Assembly: GCA_005772945.1 (NCBI GenBank)
Contig: SXIE01000096.1
Location: 1 to 26,847 of the forward strand
DNA length: 26,847 nucleotides
Source of the DNA: Pseudomonadota bacterium
GTDB lineage: Bacteria > Myxococcota > UBA9042 > PHBI01
Reading direction: 5' to 3'
Below the pieces are notes generated by a model. The model was not told the origin of the DNA. It ran no database searches and saw only the letters and a program-made list of their open reading frames with translations. The first letter of the stretch is position 1; every line of letters begins with the position of its first letter. Below, in pieces: positions 1 to 7,186 of the stretch. Both the position numbers and the translations under genes were made by a program.

Positions 1-192
1 GATCAGCGTCGGCCGGTTCGTCCGCGCGATGACATTCGCCATCGTGAAGGTCTTGCCCGTGCCGGTCGCGCCGAGCAGCACCTGGTGCACTAGCCCTTCG
101 CTCAGGCCGCGCACGAGCTTCTCGATCGCCGCCGGCTGATCGCCCATCGGTGCAAAGTCGGATACGAGCTCGAAGGCTTGGTCGGTCGTCAT
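1..192 (-). CDS. uvrB: Excinuclease ABC subunit B (UvrB), N-terminal 64 residues only
   Basis: UvrB is the DNA-damage-verifying helicase-like subunit of UvrABC nucleotide excision repair in the cytoplasm. The minus strand reads [20 protein letters not shown], then a GDQPAAI segment at residues 18-24 and the Walker A motif GATGTGKT at 41-48, followed by [15 protein letters not shown]. This is the classic UvrB opening. The ATG at 192 is preceded by AGGAACC, a usable ribosome binding site. The window edge cuts the gene, so the rest of the protein lies outside. It is divergent from the gene at 407, with about 214 bp between the two starts that must hold both promoters. No LexA-type operator was recognised there. 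Confidence 0.93.
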   Translation of the reverse strand, partial: MTTDQAFELVSDFAPMGDQPAAIEKLVRGLSEGLVHQVLLGATGTGKTFTMANVIARTNRPTLI

Positions 193-406
193 GGTTCCTG
201 TGTGGCGCGAACTGCCGGGGGGTAACCTAACCGCGATCGGCGCTCGGAAGCGAGAACGACATGTGCAGCACGCACACCTTGCGCAAGGCTCGGGGCGCGG
301 CTACATGAGGCTCAGCGCGATCCTCGCGGGCAGCCCGGCAACGGCCCTGACGGGCCAAGCCGGGCCTTCGCGAACGACGTCCAACCGCCGCAACGGAAGC
401 GAGACC

Positions 407-1117
407 ATGGCCGACTCATCGCTCATCACCGTTCCCAGCCAAGGCGCTCTCACGGTCCTGCGCTTCTTCGAGCAGATGGCCAAGGAGCTCAAAGAGGTCC
501 ACTACGAGATCCTGAACGAGCTCGCGCGCGCCATCACCGAGCGCGGCTGGATCCAACCGATCGACGCCGTGGTCCAGCGCATCGCCGACAACAGCTCCGT
601 CAGCGCCGACAAGGTGACGGCCGGCATCGCCGAGCTGGCGCGCCGCCGCCTCGTCGACCTCGACGAGACCGGCCAGCGCTTCACGGGATTCCTCGGCGGC
701 ATCTCGTTCCAGCCGACCCCCCACCGCGCGCACCTGGAAACCGGCGTCGACGTCTACACCCACGGCGCCATGGAGCTCCTCAGCGTCAGCGCGACGCTCC
801 TCAAGAGCGTCGACGCCTTCACGCGCTGCCCGGTGACGAACAAGGACATCCAGCTCGCGATCGCCCACGATCAGATCACCTCGTCGAACATCGACGGTGT
901 CGCAGGCTACCTCGCCGAATGGGATGGCGCCGCGCCACTGGGCCTTGTCGCTGCCAGCTCGCCGCTTCTTGCCGACGACGAGGCCCTCGAAACCTGGGAA
1001 AACAAGCGCCCCGGCGCCCGCGGCATGGCCTTCCCGAGCTTCCTCATGCCCGTCGCGATGCAGGAAGCCGCCAAGCTCGGCTCGCTGCGCTTCATGTTGA
1101 TCGGTCGTCGCGGTTGA
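407..1117 (+). CDS. MerB-fold (alkylmercury lyase-like) protein without the catalytic residues
   Basis: This 236-residue cytoplasmic protein has a helical, winged-helix-like N-terminus (about 25-95) and a C-terminal half that reads like MerB. The segment around 116-152 (VDVYTHGAMELL, then SRCP-like TRCPVTNKDIQL) matches by eye the MerB stretch YAWCALDTL followed by CAATGAPVSL. Residues 184-222 match the MerB stretch from the TAEDWASKH region onward. MerB breaks carbon-mercury bonds with Cys96, Asp99 and Cys159. Here the first is Gly120, the second Glu123, and no Cys sits near the third. Only Cys141 of the structural CPxT motif remains. Lyase activity is therefore unlikely, and a binding or regulatory role is inference. 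I chose the ATG at 407 because GGAAGCGAG precedes it. An in-frame ATG at 191 overlaps the uvrB start and gives an Arg-rich, unlikely N-terminus. No mer genes lie nearby. Confidence 0.72.
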   Translation: MADSSLITVPSQGALTVLRFFEQMAKELKEVHYEILNELARAITERGWIQPIDAVVQRIADNSSVSADKVTAGIAELARRRLVDLDETGQRFTGFLGGISFQPTPHRAHLETGVDVYTHGAMELLSVSATLLKSVDAFTRCPVTNKDIQLAIAHDQITSSNIDGVAGYLAEWDGAAPLGLVAASSPLLADDEALETWENKRPGARGMAFPSFLMPVAMQEAAKLGSLRFMLIGRRG

Positions 1118-1310
1118 CCCACCCCGTCGGTCGTCGCCGGTCACCCGAACCAAGCGCGATGACCTGATTTTTTGACGGTCCCCCCGAGCGCCCGTAGACC
1201 ACGACCTGTCGCCGGAACGTACCCACACCACCATGTGCGTCCGGCCCAGGAGCCCCTTGGCCCGTGCCATCGCCCGCGCGCTCGCGAGCGCGCCGTCGCG
1301 TCGTGCCCCC

Positions 1311-2156
1311 ATGCCGACGTCGCCGATCGCCGTCCCCGCGGATCGCTCCGTCGATCCGATCGTGAAGTGGGCCGGCGGCAAGACGCGCCTCCTCGGCGAG
1401 CTCACCCAGCGCATGCCCTCCCCCAAACAGTGGACCGGCCGCTACTTCGAGCCCTTCGCCGGCGGCCTCGCGCTCTACTTCCACATGCGCCCCACGTCCG
1501 CCGTCCTGGCCGACATGAACCCCGAGCTCATCAACCTCTACCGTGTCGTGCGCGACCAGCCCGACGCCCTCGTCGACGACCTGCAGCGCCACACCGCCGA
1601 GAGCACGTACTTCTACGCCGTGCGCGCGCTCGACCCCGCGGCCATGACCCCGATCGAGCGCGCGTCGCGCTTCGTCTTCCTGAATCGCACGTGCTTCAAC
1701 GGCCTCTGGCGCGTCAATCGCGCCGGCCAATTCAACGTCCCCTTCGGCCGCTACGATAACCCCAATCTCTGCCCCGAGACGCGCATCCGCGCCGCCTCCC
1801 AGGCCCTCGCGGGGGCTTCCATCGACCACGCCGACTTCGAGTCCGCCTGCGTCACCGCCCGCCGCGGCGACTTCGTCTACTTCGATCCGCCCTACGATCC
1901 GATCACCAAGACCGCGCGCTTCACGTCCTACACGTCCGGCAACTTCGGCGACGACGACCAGCGTCGCCTGGCCGATCTGTTCCGCCGCCTCGCCCGCCGC
2001 GGCGTGCGCTGCATGCTGTCCAACAGCGACACGCCCTTCATGCGCGAGCTCTACGCCGACTTCGCCATCGACACCGTCATGGCCCCGCGCGCGATCTCAC
2101 GCGACGCCACGCGCCGAACCCCCGTCCGCGAGGTCGTCGTACGCAGCTACGCCTGA
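1311..2156 (+). CDS. dam: Dam-type (D12 class) adenine-specific DNA methyltransferase
   Basis: The enzyme transfers a methyl group from S-adenosylmethionine to N6 of adenine in DNA, in Dam homologues within GATC. The motif order is that of the alpha/D12 class. Motif X is IVKWAGGKTRLL at residues 17-28, motif I is FEPFAGG at 46-52, the family signature LNRTCFNGLWR is at 124-134 with FNVPFG after it, and the catalytic motif IV DPPY is at 192-195. The length of 281 residues fits Dam (about 270-280). I took the ATG at 1311 because the conserved core begins 16 residues later. An in-frame ATG at 1233 would add 26 Arg/Ala-rich residues, and neither start has a clear ribosome binding site. No restriction endonuclease or mutH is adjacent, so it looks like an orphan methyltransferase. 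The GATC specificity is inferred from the family. Confidence 0.9.
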   Translation: MPTSPIAVPADRSVDPIVKWAGGKTRLLGELTQRMPSPKQWTGRYFEPFAGGLALYFHMRPTSAVLADMNPELINLYRVVRDQPDALVDDLQRHTAESTYFYAVRALDPAAMTPIERASRFVFLNRTCFNGLWRVNRAGQFNVPFGRYDNPNLCPETRIRAASQALAGASIDHADFESACVTARRGDFVYFDPPYDPITKTARFTSYTSGNFGDDDQRRLADLFRRLARRGVRCMLSNSDTPFMRELYADFAIDTVMAPRAISRDATRRTPVREVVVRSYA

Positions 2157-2255
2157 GCGTCCTGCCGCGCGGGCCCGAGGCGCCGCATGCGTCTCGGGCT
2201 TGCAGACGCGCCCCGCCCGCGGTAGAGCCCGACCCCATTCCAACGGGCTGAGCGC

Positions 2256-4907
2256 ATGAACGTCGATGCCATCGCCGAGGACCAGGGCGATCGGGACCTG
2301 GACCCACTTGCTTCGCGAAGCAAATGGCCGCCGTTTCCGTGGAACCCGCCGACGCTCGACAACCCGCTGTTCGGCCGCGAGGACGCGCTCGCCGAGCTCG
2401 GCCACGTCTTCGACGCCGTCGTCACCGACTGGGCCGTCCGCATCCAGCTCGTCGCGTCCGACTACGGCCTCGGCAAGTCGCGCCTCCTCGCCGCCTTCGC
2501 CCGCGCCGCCCGCCAGCGCGAGCCCGCCACGTCCACCATCGAGGTCCGCTGCCCCAGTCAGGGCGGTGGTGGCGGCCCGTATCGCCTCTGGGACGCCGTC
2601 CTACGCGCCGCCTTTCACATCTCACCCTCGGCGGACGCCGCCGACGCTGGCCACGCCATCGAGCGCGCGACCGCGCGGTACCTCGCGCCCGACGCCGTGC
2701 CCTTCATCGCGCACCTGGTCGGGCAACCGCTCGAGCGCGTCGGCGCGGTCGACGAAGAGGCGCTCATGGCGCGCTGCGTCAGCGTGCTCGCGCGGCTCTT
2801 CGAGGCGATCGCCTTCGAGACGCCGCTGCTCCTGGTGGTGGACGACGCGAACCGCGCGACCGCCCGCGACTTCGCCATCGCGTCGGCACTTGCAACAACA
2901 TGCAAGGGTCATCCGATCATGCTCGTTCTGGCCGGGTCCGGAAACCTGGTCGACCACCTGCCCGGCTGGGATCGCTTCCCCGTCACGCGCCTCTATCCGC
3001 TCGGGCGCGCGGACGCCGAGCGCATGCTGCGCCTCTACCTGACCGGACTCGCGGCCTCTCCGTCGCGTGCGCTCATCGAGCGGATCCTGACCACCGCCGC
3101 GGGTAACTCCTACGCCATCAAGGCGATGGTGCGCTGGCTGCGCGAGAGCGGCGCGATCGCCATGCGTGACGGGCGCTGGACTCTCGACGAAGCGCACGTT
3201 GCTACGCGCGCCGTGCCCGACACGCTCGAGGCCGTCATCCACGCCCGCATCGGGACCCTCGACCACGCCGAGCGCGCGCTCCTCGCGCAGGCGGCCGTCG
3301 TCGGCAAGGAGTTCTGGATCGGCTCGCTCGTCGCGCTCGCGCGCCAGAGCGTGACCGAGCCCCCCGACTCCTATGCGGACGATGCGACCCAGGTCGCGAT
3401 CCTCCAGCGCTTGAAGCGCCTGGTCGAGCAGAAGTTCATCGAGCCGCGCCAGACCCGCATCCGCAGCGAGGACTGCTTCGCCTTCCGCTCGCCCGTTCAT
3501 TGGGAGGCGGCGCTCGAGGGCCTGCCCGGGACCACGCGCCAGCGCTGGCACCGCGTCATCCTCTCCTGGCTCGAGCTGCAGGCCGAGGGGCTCGAGGTCC
3601 CGAACGAAGGCGTGCGCGGCATGTTCCTGCGCGAGCTGGCGCGCCACGCCGAAGGGGCAGGGCACCTCCCGCAGGCGGCGGTCTACTACCTGCGCGCCGC
3701 GCGCATCGCCCTCGCCGAGGGGCACTCGCGCGCCGCCCTCCACGCGCTCGACGAGGCCCTTCGCCTCGTGCAACCCGAGCAGCTCGCCATCCGCCTCCGC
3801 GTCCTCTTCGATCTCGGCGAGGTCCACGCGCTTTCGGGCACGACCGACCTCGCCCTCGAGGCCTTCGGCGAGGCGCTCGCGCTGGCCTGGCGCCTCGGTG
3901 ATCGGCGCCGCGCCGCCTCGGCGTTGGCGCGCATCGCCGACATCCGCATCGCGCGCGGCGACACGGTCGCGGCTCGCAAGGACCTCCTCGACGCGCTGCG
4001 CCTCCAGGAGGCGATGCAGGACTCGCACGGCGTCGCCCACACCTGCATCCAGCTCGGTCGCATGCACTGGATGCAGGGCGAGTTCGACAAGGCCGTCCTG
4101 GTCTACCGCAAATCCGAGCACATCTACCGGCGCCTCGAGCACGAGCAGGGCATCGCCGAGGTCCTCCACGTCCAAGGCGCCATCCAGATGGACCGCGGCG
4201 ATCTGCGCCTCGCCGAGCGCTACTACCAAGACGCGCTCGTCCTCCGTAAGAAGGTCGGCGACCAACGCGGCATCGTTCGCACCCTCAACAATCTCGGCGC
4301 GATCTGGATGTCCCAGCGCCTCGAGCAATCCGTCGAGGTGTGGCGCGAGGCCCTCGCGATCGCGCGCGAGATCGGCGACCTCGGCCTGCAGGCCATGCTC
4401 ACCGACAACCTCGGCGAGGCCCTGGTCCTGCTCGGTCGTCACGACGAAGCCAGCGAGATGCTCGACCGCGCCATCGAGCTCGCCGAGGTCACCGGCAACA
4501 AGGCCACGCTCGTCGACGCCCTCCGCAACCAGGCCCTGCTCGCGATCGCGCGCGGCACCCACGACGCCGCCCAAGTCAGCCTCACACGCGCCCAAGAGCT
4601 CGCCGAGTCGCTCGGGCTCGCGCGCCTCGACGCACTCGTCATGCGCGCCAAAGGCGACCTCGCGTTCGCGCGCATGGAGGCGACCGGCGTCCTCGAGCTC
4701 TCCGAAGCCGAGGCGAGCTACCAGCGCGCGGCCGAGGGCTTCGCCCGCGCCGGCTACAACGTCGAGGCCGCCTCGGCCTACGAGCGCCTAGCCGAGATGC
4801 TCGCCCTCGCCGGCCGCACCGCTGAGCAGGCGACTGTCTTTGCGCGTGCCCAGACCCTGCGCGCGCAACACGCGCACACGGCCGAGCCGCCGCCCGTCCC
4901 CATGTGA
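2256..4907 (+). CDS. STAND/AAA_16-type ATPase with C-terminal TPR repeats
   Basis: The 883-residue cytoplasmic protein starts with about 35 unstructured residues and the entry motif NPLFGREDALAEL (36-48) typical of AAA_16 domains. The P-loop SDYGLGKSR (68-76) lacks the first glycine of GxxGxGKS, and Walker B is LLLVVDD (191-197). A winged-helix-like segment follows (about 300-440). TPR or TPR-like helical pairs fill about 450-870, with recurring patterns such as ALxxLGxxxxxxGxxxxAxxxxxxAL. In myxobacteria this ATPase-TPR unit often follows a Ser/Thr kinase domain. Here neither a kinase nor a C-terminal LuxR or other DNA-binding domain is present, so it may be a signalling scaffold or a partner of a separate kinase. 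The gene is followed after 3 bp by the barrel gene at 4911, so they probably share a transcript. The start lacks a strong ribosome binding site. Confidence 0.82.
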   Translation: MNVDAIAEDQGDRDLDPLASRSKWPPFPWNPPTLDNPLFGREDALAELGHVFDAVVTDWAVRIQLVASDYGLGKSRLLAAFARAARQREPATSTIEVRCPSQGGGGGPYRLWDAVLRAAFHISPSADAADAGHAIERATARYLAPDAVPFIAHLVGQPLERVGAVDEEALMARCVSVLARLFEAIAFETPLLLVVDDANRATARDFAIASALATTCKGHPIMLVLAGSGNLVDHLPGWDRFPVTRLYPLGRADAERMLRLYLTGLAASPSRALIERILTTAAGNSYAIKAMVRWLRESGAIAMRDGRWTLDEAHVATRAVPDTLEAVIHARIGTLDHAERALLAQAAVVGKEFWIGSLVALARQSVTEPPDSYADDATQVAILQRLKRLVEQKFIEPRQTRIRSEDCFAFRSPVHWEAALEGLPGTTRQRWHRVILSWLELQAEGLEVPNEGVRGMFLRELARHAEGAGHLPQAAVYYLRAARIALAEGHSRAALHALDEALRLVQPEQLAIRLRVLFDLGEVHALSGTTDLALEAFGEALALAWRLGDRRRAASALARIADIRIARGDTVAARKDLLDALRLQEAMQDSHGVAHTCIQLGRMHWMQGEFDKAVLVYRKSEHIYRRLEHEQGIAEVLHVQGAIQMDRGDLRLAERYYQDALVLRKKVGDQRGIVRTLNNLGAIWMSQRLEQSVEVWREALAIAREIGDLGLQAMLTDNLGEALVLLGRHDEASEMLDRAIELAEVTGNKATLVDALRNQALLAIARGTHDAAQVSLTRAQELAESLGLARLDALVMRAKGDLAFARMEATGVLELSEAEASYQRAAEGFARAGYNVEAASAYERLAEMLALAGRTAEQATVFARAQTLRAQHAHTAEPPPVPM

Positions 4908-4910
4908 TCG

Positions 4911-5465
4911 ATGCGACGTGTGCCCGCGATCAACCTCCTGGCGCTGACGCTCGCGTGCGCGCACGCCCTTCACGCCGCATGCGCCACGCTCGACCCGGCC
5001 GTCCCGATGCGCCTCCCCGATCACGACCTCGCGGTCGGTCTCTCCGGCGGCGTCGTCTACGACGAGCGCGGTGATCACGGCTCTTTTGGCGCCCTCGGCG
5101 GCGCCGACGTCGGCTACCTCGACGACGTCTGGGGCGTTCACGTCGGCCTCCGCGTGCAGCGCGAAGGCGACGCCGCGCGTCTCTCGGTTCTCGTCGAAGG
5201 CACCGTTTGGTACGGTTTTCTCTTTGGGCTCGGAACGCGCTTCGGCTGGCTCGTCACCGACACCGATCCCATGCTCGCGATTCCCCGTCAGGCGGTCGAC
5301 CTGACCTTCCTCCTCGCGTTGCCCATTCCCATCGGTGGTCACTTCGTCGTCGCGCCCTACGCGCGCCCGGGCCTTCGCATGACCGGAGGCGACACCGACC
5401 CGGACGATGTCCGCGGCTTTCACGAGGTCGGCGTGATGTTGCGCTGGACGTCGTTTGCTTTTTGA
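4911..5465 (+). CDS. Small exported protein, probable outer-membrane beta-barrel
   Basis: This 184-residue protein has a basic N-terminus and a hydrophobic export signal (residues 5-24, NLLALTLACAHALHAAC). It then alternates short polar turns with amphipathic strands such as DLAVGLSGGVVYD, VWGVHVGLRVQR and LSVLVEGTVWYGFLFGLGTRFGW, and ends in WTSFAF. A terminal Phe after alternating aromatics is the usual BAM-recognition signature of outer-membrane proteins. Signal peptidase I or II (Cys24) could process it. The gene starts 3 bp after the ATPase-TPR gene, so it is probably cotranscribed with it. I cannot assign a substrate or function. The length would suit a barrel of eight or so strands, but this is inference. 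Confidence 0.6.
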   Translation: MRRVPAINLLALTLACAHALHAACATLDPAVPMRLPDHDLAVGLSGGVVYDERGDHGSFGALGGADVGYLDDVWGVHVGLRVQREGDAARLSVLVEGTVWYGFLFGLGTRFGWLVTDTDPMLAIPRQAVDLTFLLALPIPIGGHFVVAPYARPGLRMTGGDTDPDDVRGFHEVGVMLRWTSFAF

Positions 5466-5479
5466 GGCCTTCTCGCCGC

Positions 5480-5878
5480 GTGGCAACCTGGGGACCCGGA
5501 ACTTTCGAAAACGACATCGCGGCCGCATTCGTGCACGCGATCATCGCGCGTGGCGACCTCGAGATCGTGACGCGCGCGCTCGTCATCGACGCCGACGACA
5601 TCATCGATGCCGACGTCGGACAGGCGGCGATGGTCGCGGCCGAGATCATCGCAGCCCTCCGCGGCAAGGCGAGTAAGTCCTTCCCGAAGGAGCTCACGCG
5701 CTGGGTCGTACGCCAGCCCAAGCCCGACGCGAAGCTGCTGAAGCGCGCGCGCCGTGCGCTGAAGCTGTGTGCCGGCAAGACGAACGCGGAGAACTCCGAG
5801 CTGCGTCAGCTGTGGGAGGGGCGGCTCAAGGAATGGAGCATCCCCATCCGTGACCTCTGGGGTCGCCTCAAGGCTTGA
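5480..5878 (+). CDS. DUF4259 family protein
   Basis: The 132-residue product begins VATWGPGTFENDIAAAFV, the hallmark WGxGxFEND opening of DUF4259 proteins, followed by helices (DVGQAAMVAAEIIAALRG at 45-62) and NAENSELRQLWE (102-113). Family members are small cytoplasmic proteins of about 130-150 residues with no established function. The GTG at 5480 is chosen because the family motif starts immediately after it. No ATG lies nearby that would preserve the motif without a long unrelated leader. It sits 14 bp after the barrel gene and is convergent with the lipoprotein gene ending at 5904. The short gap between them (5879-5903) has overlapping inverted repeats (GGCCT/AGGCC at 5885-5902, CTGACG/CGTCAG at 5888-5907), a possible weak two-way transcription stop. 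Confidence 0.75.
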   Translation: MATWGPGTFENDIAAAFVHAIIARGDLEIVTRALVIDADDIIDADVGQAAMVAAEIIAALRGKASKSFPKELTRWVVRQPKPDAKLLKRARRALKLCAGKTNAENSELRQLWEGRLKEWSIPIRDLWGRLKA

Positions 5879-5884
5879 CCTGCC

Positions 5885-5907
5885 GGCCTGACGCGCTAGG
5901 CCGTCAG
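5885..5907. terminator. Possible bidirectional terminator hairpins without a T tract
   Basis: Two overlapping inverted repeats lie between the convergent stop codons of the DUF4259 and DUF6600 genes: GGCCT with AGGCC (8-nt loop) and CTGACG with CGTCAG (8-nt loop). There is no U-run, so intrinsic termination would be weak. The call rests only on position and symmetry. Confidence 0.3.
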
Positions 5908-6755
5908 CGGCGATGGTGCGGGGGCCGCGGCCAGCGCGCCGGTCCTGCCCGATCGAAGCGCTGCGGACGCGCGGGCGCCGCGCGCACCGAGCCGCGCGTT
6001 CCCGGCATCAGCTTCGACGGTGCCAACCGCGCCCATGCGGGAAGCCAGCGGATCCGCTCCGCCGGCAGCCCACTCAACTGCGTCCGCGCGCCGACCGCCC
6101 CGCGCACCGCCGGCACCGGTCCGGTCGGCGGCCGCGAACGAATCAGGAAGTACCCCGCGTACGCTTGGCGATACACGCGCGTGCCGACATCGCGCGTCCA
6201 GAAGTCGCCCTCGGCCACGAACTGCCACGCCTCGGCGGGCGCCGTCGCGACCCGACCCCGCTGACCTCCGTCCGGCGCGCGCGGTGCCCAGCCGACCACC
6301 CCGTCCCCGATCCGCCACTCGACCCACGCCGGCCCCCAGCCCGTCGTCGGAACCCAGCGCCAGCGCCCCTGCTCAGGCGCCCCGCTCCACTCCCAGCGCC
6401 CGTAATGATCGACCGCCCAGCCGTACGGCTCGTCACCAAGCCACGTCGGCCCGACCTCCGTCTCGACCCACGCCCCCCGCGTGTAGGGCACGTACGTCGG
6501 ATCGCTCGGCACCCACACCCAGCCGTGGTCGTCGTCGAGCACCCACGTCCCGTAGTCAGCGAGCGCATCATAAAAGACGCTCACGTGAGGCACATCCGAG
6601 GCGCCCATGACGATGACGATCGGCGCCGGGCGAGTGTCCACGGGTAGCTCGCGCCAGATCCACAGCGATCCACAGCCGCTCCCGACGAGCGCCACGACGG
6701 CCAGCGCGACGACCGCAGAGCGGCCTCCCACGCGGCTCATCGCCGCGCGCCCCAT
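5904..6755 (-). CDS. DUF6600-type lipoprotein (Trp/Tyr-rich YGTW repeats)
   Basis: The 283-residue product has a basic start, a hydrophobic segment and the lipobox VGSGC (Cys28), so it should be a lipid-anchored envelope protein. The mature part is the DUF6600 pattern: FYDALADYGTWV (61-72), HGWVWVPSD, YTRGAWVETEVGPTWLGDE, YGWAVDHYGRWEW and GWAPRAP. This family of Trp/Tyr-rich modules is common in myxobacteria and other envelope-rich bacteria, with no biochemical role known to me. The tail from about 230 on is Pro/Arg-rich and low in complexity. Start choice: ATG 6755 gives a short n-region. ATG 6740, with GGGGCG upstream, is nearly as good and also keeps the lipobox. It is convergent with the DUF4259 gene. 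Confidence 0.75.
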   Translation of the reverse strand: MGRAAMSRVGGRSAVVALAVVALVGSGCGSLWIWRELPVDTRPAPIVIVMGASDVPHVSVFYDALADYGTWVLDDDHGWVWVPSDPTYVPYTRGAWVETEVGPTWLGDEPYGWAVDHYGRWEWSGAPEQGRWRWVPTTGWGPAWVEWRIGDGVVGWAPRAPDGGQRGRVATAPAEAWQFVAEGDFWTRDVGTRVYRQAYAGYFLIRSRPPTGPVPAVRGAVGARTQLSGLPAERIRWLPAWARLAPSKLMPGTRGSVRAAPARPQRFDRAGPARWPRPPHHRR

Positions 6756-7186
6756 CGTTGGCCGTCTGTCCGCCCCGGGGTGCTTCATACCAAACGAACC
6801 CATACCCGACCGCGCGCCGGAAAATTCACGTCCTTTTTCGAGCCTCGGGACGTTGCGTCCGAGAGAACGTGCGCAGCACGTGCTGGAGCGAAGCGACGGC
6901 ACGGTGTCGGAGGCGTAGCCTCCGAAAGAACGTGCGCAGCACGTGCGCACGTCGCACCCCGATCCGGCGGCTGCGAACGATTCGCGCACCCCGCGCGACG
7001 ATCTACGCACCGACCCGCGCCGATGCATGCGAGCGCTCGTTCGGCCGCATGGAAAGCGCTCGCGACGCGAACAGCGAGGGATCAACTTGACGCGCTGCGC
7101 CACCTCGACGATCGCCAAGTACGCAAGTGTTGCGCGCTCCGTCACCCCCGTCCGCGCGCGGCCGCTTCTTGCAGAGGCAGCACGTC
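6756..7186. other. Divergent intergenic region with palindromic repeats
   Basis: This is 431 bp between the divergent DUF6600 and hydrolase genes. The open frames that cross it are Arg/Ala-rich and look like shadows. It holds three perfect inverted repeats (6867-6944, listed separately). The part near the hydrolase start carries AGAGGCAG at 7173-7180, a plausible ribosome binding site. I saw no clear sigma-70 promoter, RNA gene or operator. Confidence 0.5.
6867..6944. repeat. Cluster of three perfect inverted repeats
   Basis: ACGTGC-GCA-GCACGT occurs at 6867-6881 and again at 6930-6944, each preceded by GA(G/A)AGA-like purines. Between them CGGAGGC-GTA-GCCTCCG (6908-6924) forms a 7-bp stem with a 3-nt loop. 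The arrangement resembles REP/BIME-like elements. A degenerate relative of the first motif (GAACGACATGTGCAGCACG) lies near 251-269. Whether these elements are repeated across the genome cannot be seen here. Confidence 0.6.

Noticed and set aside
416..1426. Antisense open frame over the MerB-like and dam genes
   Set aside because: Arg/Ala/Gly/Asp-rich shadow, and it covers two supported genes.
2622..4595. Long antisense open frame opposite the ATPase-TPR gene
   Set aside because: It is a GC-rich shadow: low-complexity composition, no ribosome binding site and no recognisable domain.
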